The position numbers and the translations under genes were made by a program. Under the pieces are notes generated by a model. That model searched no databases. It was given only the letters and a program-made list of their open reading frames with translations, and was not told the DNA's origin. Below, piece after piece: positions 1-8,664 of a DNA stretch of 64,000 nucleotides. Position 1 is the stretch's first letter; each line of letters begins with the position of its first letter. This stretch comes from Flavobacterium shii (GTDB taxonomy: Bacteria; Bacteroidota; Bacteroidia; Flavobacteriales; Flavobacteriaceae): NCBI RefSeq assembly GCF_025847235.1, contig NZ_JAOZEW010000016.1, positions 91,995 to 155,994 of the forward strand, read 5' to 3'.

Positions 1-46
1 TTTCTCCTTTTAAAGGAATTCCTCCTTCGATTTTAAAAATTCCCAT
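1..46 (-). CDS. murA: UDP-N-acetylglucosamine 1-carboxyvinyltransferase, N-terminal fragment
   Basis: Only the first 15 codons lie in the window; the gene continues leftward. The start MGIFKIEGGIPLKGE matches the N-terminus of flavobacterial MurA, which transfers enolpyruvate from PEP to UDP-GlcNAc in the first committed step of peptidoglycan synthesis in the cytoplasm. The following genes on the same strand (DUF4290, DUF493) are its usual neighbours in this family, which supports the call. The catalytic region is outside the window. Confidence 0.75.
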   Translation of the reverse strand, partial: MGIFKIEGGIPLKGE

Positions 47-83
47 ATTTCTCTTTTAGGTTCTGAGCTACTGAGGTTCTAAG

Positions 84-263
84 GTTCTAAGTTTTTTTTG
101 AGATTAAAACCTTAGCTGCTAGCAACTTTTTATTTCTGATTGTTTGTTCTTTAAAGATTCTAAACTACTAAAACTCTAGCGTTCTAAGTTTTTATTCAAG
201 ACAAAACCTTAGCAACTTAGTATCTTAGACACTTAGTAACTTTTCTTATTTCTGATTATTGTT
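84..263. repeat. Two degenerate copies of a 65-85 bp repeat that includes the DUF4290 3' end
   Basis: Copy one (about 84-147) and copy two (about 181-263) both begin GTTCTAAG, run through AAACCTTAG and CAACTT, and end TTATTTCTGATT. The second copy extends into the last codons of the DUF4290 gene, so the spacer looks like a partial duplication of that gene end. Similar GTTCTAAG/AGCAACTAAG text recurs at 42722-42780, so it may be a dispersed intergenic motif. Confidence 0.55.
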
Positions 264-968
264 TTTTTGAAACGTTTTTGGTTTTCCCGGGCCTTTTACA
301 TTCTTATTGTTCTGAATTTTAGGTTGTCCGGCTGGTGTGATTTTGTTAGATATACGTTTATTGGTACGTAATAAATCAGTTGTGTTCAAAAGTTCTTCTG
401 TGCTTTGCAAAAGATTTATTTTACCATCTGACAGCTCATATAAATGTTCAAAAATAACATCATCTTTTACAGTATCTTTATTCCAGCTTAGGTAAGATTT
501 CTTCATATGATTGGCAATTACCAATACCAATGCATTCTTCATTTCGCCTTCTTCCCATTTATTGGCAACATCAATCATATACTTGATGTTGTTACCGTAA
601 TATCTATATTTAGGATAATTTTGCGGGTATTTTAAAACATCTGGTTTTAGTTGTAATACTTCGCGAGAAGGAATTGGATAAGGAGATTCGACATCGAGTT
701 TAAAATCAGACATGATAAAAAGCTGATCCCAAAGTTTGTGTTGAAAATCGGGTACATCACGCAAGTGCGGATTTAAGCTCCCCATTACCTGAATAATGTA
801 TTTGGCTGCTTTGTTACGTTGTTCGACGTCTTCAATAGCAGTTGCCTGATCTATCAATTTTTGCAAATGACGACCATATTCCGGAATGATTAAATGTTGT
901 CTTTCAGAATTATATTCTAAATTAAAAACAACATCATTCGCATTTTCTTTTTTATATTTTTCGATCAT
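246..968 (-). CDS. DUF4290 family protein
   Basis: This 240-residue soluble protein belongs to the DUF4290 family, found in Bacteroidota and without a known function. No signal peptide or membrane helix is visible. The family core covers roughly residues 12-195 (landmarks LIIPEYGRHLQKLIDQA and KYPKYRYYGNNIKYMI). The last 40 residues are a basic, Asn/Lys/Pro-rich tail of low complexity. It sits 2 bp after DUF493 and upstream of murA on the same strand, an arrangement common in flavobacteria, so the three are probably cotranscribed. A link to cell-wall synthesis is inference from position only. Confidence 0.85.
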   Translation of the reverse strand: MIEKYKKENANDVVFNLEYNSERQHLIIPEYGRHLQKLIDQATAIEDVEQRNKAAKYIIQVMGSLNPHLRDVPDFQHKLWDQLFIMSDFKLDVESPYPIPSREVLQLKPDVLKYPQNYPKYRYYGNNIKYMIDVANKWEEGEMKNALVLVIANHMKKSYLSWNKDTVKDDVIFEHLYELSDGKINLLQSTEELLNTTDLLRTNKRISNKITPAGQPKIQNNKNVKGPGKPKTFQKNNNQK

Positions 969-970
969 AT

Positions 971-1267
971 TTATAGTGAAACTATACCTTCAATTGTAGA
1001 AACTTCCAGGTATTTACTGATTACTTCATCTGAACTTTTCATAGTAACATCTACCGAAATACTGGTAAACTTACCTGTTTTAGATTTTGTAGTTTTAATT
1101 ACCGCTCCCATACAATCAAAAGCCTTTTCTACACGCTCTACATTGTCTCCTACTGTAGGCACAATAAATTTATACAAATATTCTGCAGGCCAAGTGTTAC
1201 TATTGTCTAACTCAACCTTTAATCTTTCGTAAAATTCAGCGGTGGTTTTTTCTTTATCTTCGTCCAT
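971..1267 (-). CDS. DUF493 (YbeD-like) family protein
   Basis: A 98-residue protein of the DUF493/YbeD family, a small ferredoxin-like alpha/beta fold that in structure resembles ACT-type regulatory domains. The core pattern is visible: FYERLKVEL near the start, FIVPTVGDNVERVEKAF in the middle, and a SISVDVTMKSSDEVISKY strand-helix at the end. There is no signal peptide. It is the first gene of the DUF493-DUF4290-murA run and its start lies about 200 bp from the divergent esterase gene. Biochemical function is unknown. Confidence 0.85.
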   Translation of the reverse strand: MDEDKEKTTAEFYERLKVELDNSNTWPAEYLYKFIVPTVGDNVERVEKAFDCMGAVIKTTKSKTGKFTSISVDVTMKSSDEVISKYLEVSTIEGIVSL

Positions 1268-1496
1268 TCTTACATTAAAATAAAGGCAAATATACGGTTT
1301 TGATTTGAGATTTAATATTTAGCATTTGTGATTTTTTCATAATACCAAACTTTCCCTAAAATTAGCTTTATTTCACTCTTTCTCAAGACAGAAAACACTT
1401 CGCTAAATTTGTTAAAACATCAGATTTTAGCCTTTCCTATTTAATTATTTTATCTTTGAATGATTGAATGCCTATTACATTAAAAATACCACTACA

Positions 1497-2420
1497 ATGA
1501 GAATGCCTATTTACTTTTTATTACTTTTTACTTTCTTAACAGCAAATTTTATTACCGCACAAGAAATCAAGACATTAACTTATTTCGAGAATGACACAAT
1601 TAAACTGGATCTTGATTTGTATTTACCTCTAAAAAAGTCTGACAAGAAAATTCCGCTTGTGATTTTCGCACATGGAGGCGGTTTTTCGGGCGGAGATCGT
1701 TTTGGTGAAAAAAATTTCGCCATCAGTCTTGCCCAAAACGGAATTGCCGTTGCGAGTATTTCATACACATTATATATGAAAGACAAAGATTTTGGCTGTA
1801 GCGCAACGCTGCTCGAAAAAATTAAAACTATCCAAATTGGCGTTAACGATATGTGGCAGGCAACTTCTTATTTAATTAAAACCCAAAAGGTATACAATAT
1901 TGATGTTTCGAAAATATTCATCACAGGTATTAGTGCTGGTGCCGAAATTGCATTTCATGCCGTTTTTTGGGATTATGAAATAATGAATTTATATTCGGAT
2001 AATTTACCAACTAATTTTAAATACGCAGGTTTAATAGGTGGCTCAGGTGCAATTATGAATGTAGATTTTATTGATGCCAAAAATGCGATTCCGATGTTAC
2101 TTTCTCACGGAAGCGAAGACACAACAGTTCCGTATGCTACGGGTTCTCATCGCTCCTGCCCTGCAGATTCTATGGGCTTCCTTACTCTTTCTGGTTCTTA
2201 TTCGGTTTACAATCGCATGACCTCGTTAAAGAAAAACATTGAACTTATTACTTCTTGCGGTGGCGGACATGAATTTTGCGGTTACTTATTTGGAAAAGAA
2301 CCCGATTATGTTTTAGATTTTATAAATAATGTAATTGCAAAAAGAAAATTCGAATCACATATCACTATTCCAAGTGCAAAAAAATCAGAAGGTTTATCGC
2401 AATATTCATTTTGCAACTAG
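1497..2420 (+). CDS. Secreted alpha/beta hydrolase (esterase/lipase-like)
   Basis: The protein (307 residues from the chosen ATG) begins with a signal peptide (MRMPIYFLLLFTFLTANF) and continues as an alpha/beta hydrolase of the carboxylesterase/BD-FAE type. The oxyanion-hole motif HGGGFSGGD, the nucleophile elbow GISAGAE (Ser), an acid-site motif HGSEDTTVPY and a C-terminal GGGHEF (His) are all visible. A longer reading starts at TTG 1464, but the ATG at 1497 gives a clean signal peptide and is preferred. A TATCTTTG -7-like box is at 1451-1458 with no clear -33 element. Substrate is not predictable. Confidence 0.8.
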   Translation: MRMPIYFLLLFTFLTANFITAQEIKTLTYFENDTIKLDLDLYLPLKKSDKKIPLVIFAHGGGFSGGDRFGEKNFAISLAQNGIAVASISYTLYMKDKDFGCSATLLEKIKTIQIGVNDMWQATSYLIKTQKVYNIDVSKIFITGISAGAEIAFHAVFWDYEIMNLYSDNLPTNFKYAGLIGGSGAIMNVDFIDAKNAIPMLLSHGSEDTTVPYATGSHRSCPADSMGFLTLSGSYSVYNRMTSLKKNIELITSCGGGHEFCGYLFGKEPDYVLDFINNVIAKRKFESHITIPSAKKSEGLSQYSFCN

Positions 2421-2474
2421 TATAGCTTTATGCCTTTTGTCTAATAATTCAAGTACAAAAAACTGTAACCTCAT

Positions 2475-2549
2475 TAGCCCTGATGGAAATGGAAATCCTT
2501 TTCTTTTTTTTAATAAAAAAAGAAAAGATTGAAGCGAACAGCAGGAACT
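2475..2549. repeat. Dispersed flavobacterial hairpin repeat, copy 1
   Basis: Begins TAGCCCTGATGGAAATGG, then a long A/T-rich inverted repeat around 2496-2530 (AATCCTTTTC paired with GAAAAGATT), then GAAGCGAACAGCAGGAA. The copy at 58761-58838 has the same left, stem and right blocks with a different loop. It may serve as terminator for the esterase gene. A 65-codon ORF that runs through it has no support. Confidence 0.65.
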
Positions 2550-2594
2550 TTACTTACTAAAAAAAACTAATCATTCGCTTCTAGAAAAATAATC

Positions 2595-2626
2595 TTGTAT
2601 AATACCAATAAGTTTAGGTAAATTTG
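2595..2626 (+). promoter_or_regulatory. Bacteroidota-type promoter of the AAA ATPase gene
   Basis: TTG at 2595-2597 and TAAATTTG at 2619-2626 with 21 bp between them match the TTG / TAnnTTTG promoter consensus of Bacteroidota. The GTG start follows 18 bp later, so the leader would be very short. Confidence 0.55.
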
Positions 2627-2643
2627 CACTTTATTTTTAGAAA

Positions 2644-3177
2644 GTGCAGAAAGAAATTATTGTTATTATTGGTGGCCCGGGTACGGGAAAGTCTACTATT
2701 ATTGATGGTTTGGTAGCCGATGGATATTGCTGTTATCCCGAAATTTCGAGACAAGTAACGCTGGAGGCTCAAAAACAAGGAATCGAACAATTGTTTCTTG
2801 AAAAACCCTTGTTGTTTAGTGAAAAACTGCTGGAAGGACGGATAAAACAATTCGAAAACGCAAAACAAGAACCATCGGAAGTTGTGTTTATTGACCGCGG
2901 AATTCCTGATGTTGTGGCTTATATGGATTATATAGGTGATGATTATCCGGATCATTTTAAAACTGCGTGTGAGGAATGCAAATATTCTAAAATTTTTCTA
3001 CTTCCGCCTTGGGAAGAAATTTACATGAGTGACGGTGAACGTTACGAAAACTTTGAACAAGCTAAAACTATTTACAGTCATCTGGTAGAAACGTATAGAA
3101 AATACGGATACGAACTTATCGAAGTTCCAAAAGACACCGTATCTAACCGAATTCTTTATATCTTAGATAAAATTTAG
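2644..3177 (+). CDS. AAA family P-loop ATPase (AAA_28/NadR-like)
   Basis: A 177-residue cytoplasmic P-loop protein. The Walker A motif GGPGTGKST lies at residues 9-17, a Walker-B-like segment VVFIDRGIPDVVAYMDY near residue 80, and a late basic/acidic segment (YENFEQAKTIY) resembles the lid of small nucleotide kinases. The family (AAA_28) includes NadR kinase-like domains, but most members are uncharacterised. Translation starts at GTG: no upstream ATG is in frame and the promoter at 2595-2626 forces a start near here. It stands alone, followed by recQ after 64 bp. Confidence 0.8.
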   Translation: MQKEIIVIIGGPGTGKSTIIDGLVADGYCCYPEISRQVTLEAQKQGIEQLFLEKPLLFSEKLLEGRIKQFENAKQEPSEVVFIDRGIPDVVAYMDYIGDDYPDHFKTACEECKYSKIFLLPPWEEIYMSDGERYENFEQAKTIYSHLVETYRKYGYELIEVPKDTVSNRILYILDKI

Positions 3178-3241
3178 TCGGAGTTTTAAGGTTGGTAAAA
3201 CTAGAAACTGTTTTCTAAATTGTTAACTTTAATCCTGACAA

Positions 3242-5143
3242 ATGCAAGAAGCATTAGCAATTCTTCAAAAATACTGGAAACATGATAGTTTCCGACCTTT
3301 ACAAAACGAAATCATCGATTCGGTTTTAAATGGTCAGGACACTTTTGCCTTATTACCAACTGGTGGCGGAAAATCTATTTGTTTTCAGGTTCCGTCGATG
3401 ATGACAGAAGGGATATGCCTGGTGATTTCGCCTTTGGTTGCCCTGATGAAAGATCAGGTTGCCAATTTGCAAAAGCGCGACATTAAAGCGATTGCTCTTA
3501 CTGGTGGAATTCATACCGAAGAAATTATTAATCTTCTGGACAATTGTCAATTTGGGAATTATAAATTTTTATACCTGTCGCCAGAACGATTGCAATCGGA
3601 CTGGATTCTTGACCGTGTAAAAAACTTACCTATAAATTTTATTGCTATAGACGAGGCACATTGTGTTTCGCAATGGGGACATGACTTTCGCCCAGCCTAT
3701 CTAAAAATCTCGGAACTAAAAAAGTACTTCCCGAAGATTCCATTTTTGGCCTTGACCGCTACAGCAACACCGAGAGTTATTGAAGATATCAAAACCGAAT
3801 TGGGATTAAAAAATCCTAAACTTTTCCAGCAATCTTTTGCTCGCGAAAATATCGCCTATATGGTATTCGAGGTCGAAGACAAACTATACAGAACGGAGCA
3901 GATTCTTAAAAAAAATCCGCAACCTTCTATTATATATGTACGCAACCGAAAATCTTGTTTAAGTATTTCGGCTCAATTACAATCTTTAGGATTTAAAGCT
4001 ACCTATTATCATGGTGGCCTTACGACTAAAGAAAAAGATAAAAACATGCAATTGTGGATGAGCGAAGAAGCTCAAGTTATTGTTGCCACAAATGCGTTCG
4101 GGATGGGAATCGACAAACCCAACGTAAAAACCGTAATTCATACCCAACTACCAGAGAATATAGAAAACTATTATCAGGAATCTGGTCGTGCGGGAAGAAA
4201 TGGCGAAAAATCATTTTCGGTTTTACTCACCAGCGCTTCGGATACTGCTCATGCCGAAAGTCAGTTTATACAGACTCTTGCTGACAAAAAGTTCCTGAAG
4301 ACCATGTATATCAAGCTTTGTAATTATTTCCGGATTGCCTATGGTGAAGGAATCGATGAAGAATTCTCTTTTAATCTGAATCGTTTTTGCAATAAATACG
4401 AATTCCCTACTTTAAAAACATACAATGCTTTACAATTTCTGGATAGACAAGGAATCATTACTTTATCACAGGGGTTTTCGGAAAAAATAACAATGCAATT
4501 TCTTATCGAATCAAGAGAGGTTATACGTTATGTAAGTTTAAACTCAAATGATGAAGAAATTATTCTGGCAATTTTGCGTACTTATCCAGGCATTTACGAG
4601 ATAAAAACTCCCTTTAACCTACAGCTTATCGCTAAAAAATCAAATAGTTCGGAAGCAGAGATTCATACTGTTTTACAAAAACTAAAAGAAAAAGGTATCA
4701 TAGAATACAATAGCAAGAACAACGATTCTACTATATTATTTAATGAAGTACGAGAAGATGATCTCACAATTAATAGGGTTTCAAAATATCTGGAAAAACA
4801 AAACAACTTAAAGAAAGATCAATTACAATCGGTTTTGGATTATGTAAACGAAAAGAAAACATGCAAAAACAGACTGATTCTAGCTTATTTTGGAGAAAAA
4901 ACCACTACCGATTGCGGTATTTGTTCCTATTGCATCACCAAGAAAGATAAAAAAGGCAAAAAACCTAATAACTCTATAGCACAAACTATTCTTGATTTAT
5001 TAAAAAACGAAGATTTGAGCTCTAGAGATATCCAAACCCGAACCAACATTAGTGCCGATGATGTCGTCCATACATTACAAGAATTACTGGAAGACGATCG
5101 CATTATAATAAAACCAAATAATAAATATACCTTAAAATCATAA
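3242..5143 (+). CDS. recQ: ATP-dependent DNA helicase RecQ
   Basis: A 633-residue superfamily 2 helicase that unwinds DNA 3' to 5' in recombinational repair and replication restart. Walker A TGGGKS is at 40-45, the DEAH box at 137-140 followed by the RecQ aromatic-rich loop HCVSQWGHDFRPAY, and motif VI QESGRAGR is in the second RecA lobe. A winged-helix-like stretch (about 430-510) precedes four zinc-ligand cysteines (C541, C558, C561, C564), and a second winged-helix-like segment closes the protein. No HRDC domain is evident, unlike the E. coli enzyme. The stop overlaps the fmt start by one base (TAATG), implying translational coupling. Confidence 0.93.
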   Translation: MQEALAILQKYWKHDSFRPLQNEIIDSVLNGQDTFALLPTGGGKSICFQVPSMMTEGICLVISPLVALMKDQVANLQKRDIKAIALTGGIHTEEIINLLDNCQFGNYKFLYLSPERLQSDWILDRVKNLPINFIAIDEAHCVSQWGHDFRPAYLKISELKKYFPKIPFLALTATATPRVIEDIKTELGLKNPKLFQQSFARENIAYMVFEVEDKLYRTEQILKKNPQPSIIYVRNRKSCLSISAQLQSLGFKATYYHGGLTTKEKDKNMQLWMSEEAQVIVATNAFGMGIDKPNVKTVIHTQLPENIENYYQESGRAGRNGEKSFSVLLTSASDTAHAESQFIQTLADKKFLKTMYIKLCNYFRIAYGEGIDEEFSFNLNRFCNKYEFPTLKTYNALQFLDRQGIITLSQGFSEKITMQFLIESREVIRYVSLNSNDEEIILAILRTYPGIYEIKTPFNLQLIAKKSNSSEAEIHTVLQKLKEKGIIEYNSKNNDSTILFNEVREDDLTINRVSKYLEKQNNLKKDQLQSVLDYVNEKKTCKNRLILAYFGEKTTTDCGICSYCITKKDKKGKKPNNSIAQTILDLLKNEDLSSRDIQTRTNISADDVVHTLQELLEDDRIIIKPNNKYTLKS

Positions 5144-6090
5144 TGGAAAAATTAAGAATCATATTTATGGGAACTCCCGAATTTGCAGTAGGAATTCTAG
5201 ACACCATAATAAAGAACAATTATAATGTTGTAGGAGTTATTACTGCTGCAGACAAACCCGCAGGCCGTGGACAAAAGATAAAATATTCGGCTGTAAAAGA
5301 ATACGCATTAGTAAATAACTTGCCTTTATTACAACCAACGAGCCTAAAAGACGAAGCTTTTTTATCTGAATTAAAAGCCCTGAATGCTAATTTACAAATC
5401 GTAGTAGCATTTAGGATGTTACCAAAAGTAGTTTGGGAAATGCCATCACTAGGAACATTTAATCTACATGCTTCCCTCCTTCCTAATTATCGTGGTGCCG
5501 CTCCTATAAACTGGGCAATTATAAATGGCGAAACCAAAACTGGGGTCACTACTTTCTTTATAGATGATAAAATCGATACTGGAGCAATGATTCTTAGTTC
5601 TGAAATAAAAATAGAACCAACAGAAAATGCCGGACAATTACATGACAGATTAATGCATTTAGGAAGTGAAACAGTTATAGAAACTTTAAAAGCAATTGAA
5701 TCTGGAAATGTAACTACTATAATTCAGGAAGACAATGCCGAAATTAAAACAGCTTACAAGCTAAACAAAGAAAACTGCAAGATAGACTGGACAAAACCAG
5801 CAGCTGTAATTAATGATTTAATAAGAGGTTTGAGTCCTTATCCAGCAGCATGGACTTTTCTTAAAGATAAAGAAGAGGAATTAAGTGTGAAAATATATGA
5901 AGCAAAATCACTTCTAGAAGCCCATAATCTTGAGATTGGAACTTTAATTAGCACCAAAAAAGAGATTAAAATTGCTGTTGTTGATGGTTATATTCAGTTA
6001 TTGAGCTTACAACTACCGGGTAAAAAACGAATGGCTGTTGCCGAATTACTCAACGGAATCACTTTTTCTGACCAGACAAAGGTCTACTAA
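5143..6090 (+). CDS. fmt: Methionyl-tRNA formyltransferase
   Basis: Transfers a formyl group from 10-formyl-THF to the methionine on initiator tRNA. Full length at 315 residues. The N-terminal Rossmann domain starts RIIFMGTPEFAV; the formyltransferase signature NLHASLLPNYRGAAP contains the catalytic Asn and His, and the Asp partner is in the IDTGAMIL segment. The C-terminal OB-like domain starts around residue 205 (INDLIRGLSPYPAAWTF). It is coupled to recQ by a one-base overlap. Confidence 0.96.
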   Translation: MEKLRIIFMGTPEFAVGILDTIIKNNYNVVGVITAADKPAGRGQKIKYSAVKEYALVNNLPLLQPTSLKDEAFLSELKALNANLQIVVAFRMLPKVVWEMPSLGTFNLHASLLPNYRGAAPINWAIINGETKTGVTTFFIDDKIDTGAMILSSEIKIEPTENAGQLHDRLMHLGSETVIETLKAIESGNVTTIIQEDNAEIKTAYKLNKENCKIDWTKPAAVINDLIRGLSPYPAAWTFLKDKEEELSVKIYEAKSLLEAHNLEIGTLISTKKEIKIAVVDGYIQLLSLQLPGKKRMAVAELLNGITFSDQTKVY

Positions 6091-6100
6091 CATCAACAAA

Positions 6101-6143
6101 ATAAGGCTACTCACTAAATTTAGTGATACTTTTGGGTAGCTTT
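6101..6143 (+). terminator. Possible terminator of recQ-fmt
   Basis: AAGGCTAC (about 6101-6108) pairs with GTAGCTTT (about 6136-6143), enclosing an inner CACTAAATTTAGTG hairpin. The T-run is short, so the call is tentative. Confidence 0.45.
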
Positions 6144-6196
6144 ATGAACAAAAAAAATAAGTTATTAACAATTCAAACTAAAATTAAACAAAACGC

Positions 6197-6226
6197 TTGC
6201 AAGGAACGTATTTCCTACTAAATTTG
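6197..6226 (+). promoter_or_regulatory. Promoter of the HU gene
   Basis: TTG at 6197-6199, 19-bp spacer, TAAATTTG at 6219-6226: a full match to the Bacteroidota TTG / TAnnTTTG consensus. The HU start codon is 43 bp downstream. Confidence 0.7.
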
Positions 6227-6269
6227 TGTATTGACAATTTTTTTTAACCAACAATTAATAACTATTATT

Positions 6270-6542
6270 ATGAACAAATCAGAATTAATCGATGCTATTG
6301 CTGCTGATGCAGGAATTACCAAAGCTGCGGCAAAATTAGCTTTAGAATCATTTTTAGGAAACGTAGGTGCTACTTTGAAAAAAGGTGGAAGAGTTTCATT
6401 GGTAGGTTTTGGATCTTGGTCAGTATCAGCAAGAGCTGCGAGAGATGGTAGAAACCCTCAAACTGGAAAAACTATCCAAATCGCTGCTAAAAATGTTGTA
6501 AAATTCAAAGCAGGAGCTGAATTAGAAGGTGCAGTTAACTAG
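6270..6542 (+). CDS. HU family DNA-binding protein
   Basis: A 90-residue nucleoid-associated histone-like protein that bends and compacts DNA as a dimer. It has the canonical start MNKSELIDAIAADAGITKAAA, the core SLVGFGSWSVSARAARDGRNPQTGK (the HU/IHF signature with the DNA-binding arm and its Pro) and the usual length. An ORF extension to a TTG at 6231 is rejected because the promoter and the family length both indicate ATG 6270. It has its own promoter and a strong terminator, consistent with a highly expressed monocistronic gene. Confidence 0.95.
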   Translation: MNKSELIDAIAADAGITKAAAKLALESFLGNVGATLKKGGRVSLVGFGSWSVSARAARDGRNPQTGKTIQIAAKNVVKFKAGAELEGAVN

Positions 6543-6572
6543 TAACAAGTTACATACGCTTTTAATATAATT

Positions 6573-6601
6573 AAAACCTTCCATATGGAAGGTTTTTTTT
6601 T
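6573..6601 (+). terminator. Rho-independent terminator of HU
   Basis: Perfect 10-bp stem AAAACCTTCC / GGAAGGTTTT with an ATAT loop and a run of T. Confidence 0.9.
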
Positions 6602-6668
6602 ACTGTTTAACGATTTTATTTACGATTTTAAAAATTTTATTCTTAAATTTAATAAAAATTGTAACGAT

Positions 6669-7229
6669 ATGATTTCAGAAAAATTAAAAAAAGGACACCT
6701 GCTTATAGCTGAGCCTTCTATAATTGGAGACTTATCATTTAACAGATCCGTGATCTTATTAGCAGATCACAACGAACAGGGCTCGATAGGTTTCATTATA
6801 AATAAGCCACTAAAATATACCATTAATGACTTAATTCCAGAAATCCACGCCACATTCAAGATCTATAATGGTGGCCCAGTTGAGCAGGACAATCTCTATT
6901 TTATCCATAATATACCTGATTTAATTCCGAATAGTGTCGAAATTTCAAACGGAATATATTGGGGAGGAGATTTTGAGTCTACAAAAGATCTAATTAACAG
7001 CGGCGCAATCAACAAGAACAACATACGTTTCTTTTTAGGTTACACCGGCTGGGATGAAAACCAACTCGAAACAGAAATGCAGGGTAACTCCTGGATTATA
7101 GCCGATAATAATTACAAGAATAAAATTATCGGAAAATCACCAACCCATTTCTGGAAAGAACAAATTATTGAACTGGGAGGCGATTATCTTATCTGGTCCA
7201 ATGCACCAGAAAACCCATACCTCAACTAA
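6669..7229 (+). CDS. YqgE/AlgH family protein
   Basis: A 186-residue protein of the YqgE/AlgH (DUF179) family. The hallmark N-terminus (KKGHLLIAEPSIIGDLSF), the GSIGFIINKPL strand, YNGGPVEQDNLYFIH and the late GYTGWDENQLETE motif are all present. The family is widespread but of uncertain biochemical role; AlgH was named for an effect on alginate regulation in Pseudomonas. The ATG at 6669 gives the family length; an upstream in-frame extension to 6585 overlaps the HU terminator and is rejected. Confidence 0.92.
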   Translation: MISEKLKKGHLLIAEPSIIGDLSFNRSVILLADHNEQGSIGFIINKPLKYTINDLIPEIHATFKIYNGGPVEQDNLYFIHNIPDLIPNSVEISNGIYWGGDFESTKDLINSGAINKNNIRFFLGYTGWDENQLETEMQGNSWIIADNNYKNKIIGKSPTHFWKEQIIELGGDYLIWSNAPENPYLN

Positions 7230-7231
7230 TA

Positions 7232-8065
7232 TTAAGTGATACTTTCATTAAGTCTTTGCGTTAATATACCAGAAATTTTAGTAGTAAATTCTTTTTTTCG
7301 GTATTTGGTTATTGGCTGTATACCTTTTATAACATTAGTAAGAAACAATTCATCGGCTTTTTGAAGATCAAACGGCGATATTGGTTCTTCCATAACTTCT
7401 ATGTCTGTTAGTTTTTTGGCCAAAGCCAAGATTTGTTTACGCATTACACCATTCAGGCATCCTTCGGAAACTGGTGGTGTAATCAACTTATTACCCAATA
7501 ACATAAACAAATTCCCTTGCAATGCTTCGACTACATTCTTACTATCATTTAATAGAATACAATTATCTAAGCCATTTTCATTTGCATAAATACTTCCTGT
7601 AATATTTATAATTTTATTAGTCGTTTTTATAGAAGACAATAACTGCTTGGTTACATAAAAATCTTTATAAAGATCAACTTCATATTGATTTTCATTTACT
7701 TCGTATGCTTTATTATCCAAAGCCGTAGCATGAATCAGGAACGAAATTGTATTGTTTTGTGGTAAATAATATCCTCCATCATTACGATATACTGTAATTC
7801 TTGCTCTTGCAGAATCCGAAAGCGAATTATAGTTAATTAATGAAAGAATTTGCTCCTCGAGGTATTCCATTGTAAAGTTCATCGGAATCTCCATTCTAAC
7901 CACGCGCATTGAAGCCATTAATCTAAAATAATGATCTTCTAGAAAGAGAATTTTGTTATTTACTATTTTAAGGGTTTCAAAAACACCGTCACCGTATAAA
8001 AAAGCGCGATTTTGAGTTAGTAAATTATCGTTCTGCCCTACTATGTTTCCATTAAAATTGATCAT
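7232..8065 (-). CDS. Aminotransferase class IV (PLP-dependent)
   Basis: A 277-residue fold-type IV PLP enzyme, related to branched-chain aminotransferase, D-amino-acid transaminase and 4-amino-4-deoxychorismate lyase (PabC). The N-terminus with NRAFLYGDGVFETLKI is diagnostic; the PLP lysine is likely in SSIKTTNK (about residues 145-151), followed by the cofactor-phosphate motif VVEALQGNLFML and GCLNGVMR. PabC is as possible as a transaminase, and sequence alone does not settle this. It converges with yqgE, the two stops being 2 bp apart. Confidence 0.85.
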   Translation of the reverse strand: MINFNGNIVGQNDNLLTQNRAFLYGDGVFETLKIVNNKILFLEDHYFRLMASMRVVRMEIPMNFTMEYLEEQILSLINYNSLSDSARARITVYRNDGGYYLPQNNTISFLIHATALDNKAYEVNENQYEVDLYKDFYVTKQLLSSIKTTNKIINITGSIYANENGLDNCILLNDSKNVVEALQGNLFMLLGNKLITPPVSEGCLNGVMRKQILALAKKLTDIEVMEEPISPFDLQKADELFLTNVIKGIQPITKYRKKEFTTKISGILTQRLNESIT

Positions 8066-8091
8066 AAAAAAACCCTGAATTTAGTTCAGGG
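8066..8091 (-). terminator. Terminator of the START-like gene
   Basis: Read leftward: CCCTGAA, loop CTAAA, TTCAGGG, then a run of seven T. It ends immediately before the start codon of the aminotransferase gene, so that gene's promoter must overlap it or the gene relies on read-through. Confidence 0.75.
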
Positions 8092-8119
8092 CAAATATAA
8101 GTTATAAAATAGACTTTTA

Positions 8120-8512
8120 CTAAACTGATCCGATAAGATGTTTAAGGTCTGAGATTTGATTTTCCCACAATTGTTTTGCTTCGCCAAGTTCTTCTTTCTC
8201 AGCAAAATCGACTACCATGAGCGAAACATCTTTCGTTATCTCGTCCACAAGAATATGCAATTCAAAGAAATATTCGGTGTCTTTGCTGCTCTCGTCAACC
8301 CATTTGAACTTAACTTTTTCGCCCGTTTTTTTGGATGCTAAACGTGCTTTTTCCTGAGAATCATTCCAGATGAAAGTAAAAAACTCTCCACGTGAATTTA
8401 CATTATCTGCAAACCATTCAGATAAGCCTGATGGTGTAGATATATACTGATATAACAACTGCGGAGATGAATTTATAGGAAACTCGATTTCGTAACGTAC
8501 TTTTAGATCCAT
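8120..8512 (-). CDS. START-like/SRPBCC domain protein
   Basis: A 130-residue single-domain protein of the START/AHA1 helix-grip fold. Typical landmarks: a first strand KVRYEIEFPIN, helix SSPQLLYQYISTPSGLSEWFAD, strands FTFIWNDSQEKARL and VKFKWVD, and a long C-terminal helix (EAKQLWENQISDLKHLIG). Such proteins bind hydrophobic ligands or act as Hsp90 co-factors; the specific role is unknown. No signal peptide. It is transcribed away from the tRNA-Met gene and followed by its own terminator. Confidence 0.8.
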   Translation of the reverse strand: MDLKVRYEIEFPINSSPQLLYQYISTPSGLSEWFADNVNSRGEFFTFIWNDSQEKARLASKKTGEKVKFKWVDESSKDTEYFFELHILVDEITKDVSLMVVDFAEKEELGEAKQLWENQISDLKHLIGSV

Positions 8513-8599
8513 GTGCCAGATTTAATTTTTCGGAAATATAAGAATATATCTCCGAAAAAAAGAGTTTTTTAAAAATATTTTTTTTTCTTTCATTTCTGC

Positions 8600-8629
8600 T
8601 TGTTAACTCTAAATTAATTTTTATATTTG
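8600..8629 (+). promoter_or_regulatory. Promoter of tRNA-Met
   Basis: TTG at 8600-8602, 19-bp spacer, TATATTTG at 8622-8629, matching the Bacteroidota consensus; the tRNA starts 36 bp downstream. Confidence 0.7.
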
Positions 8630-8664
8630 CACCCGCAATGAGGGAATGATTTCCTACTGCAAAT

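Noticed and set aside
2335..2532. 65-codon ORF on the plus strand
   Set aside because: It overlaps the esterase end in another frame and runs through a dispersed hairpin repeat; composition is not protein-like.
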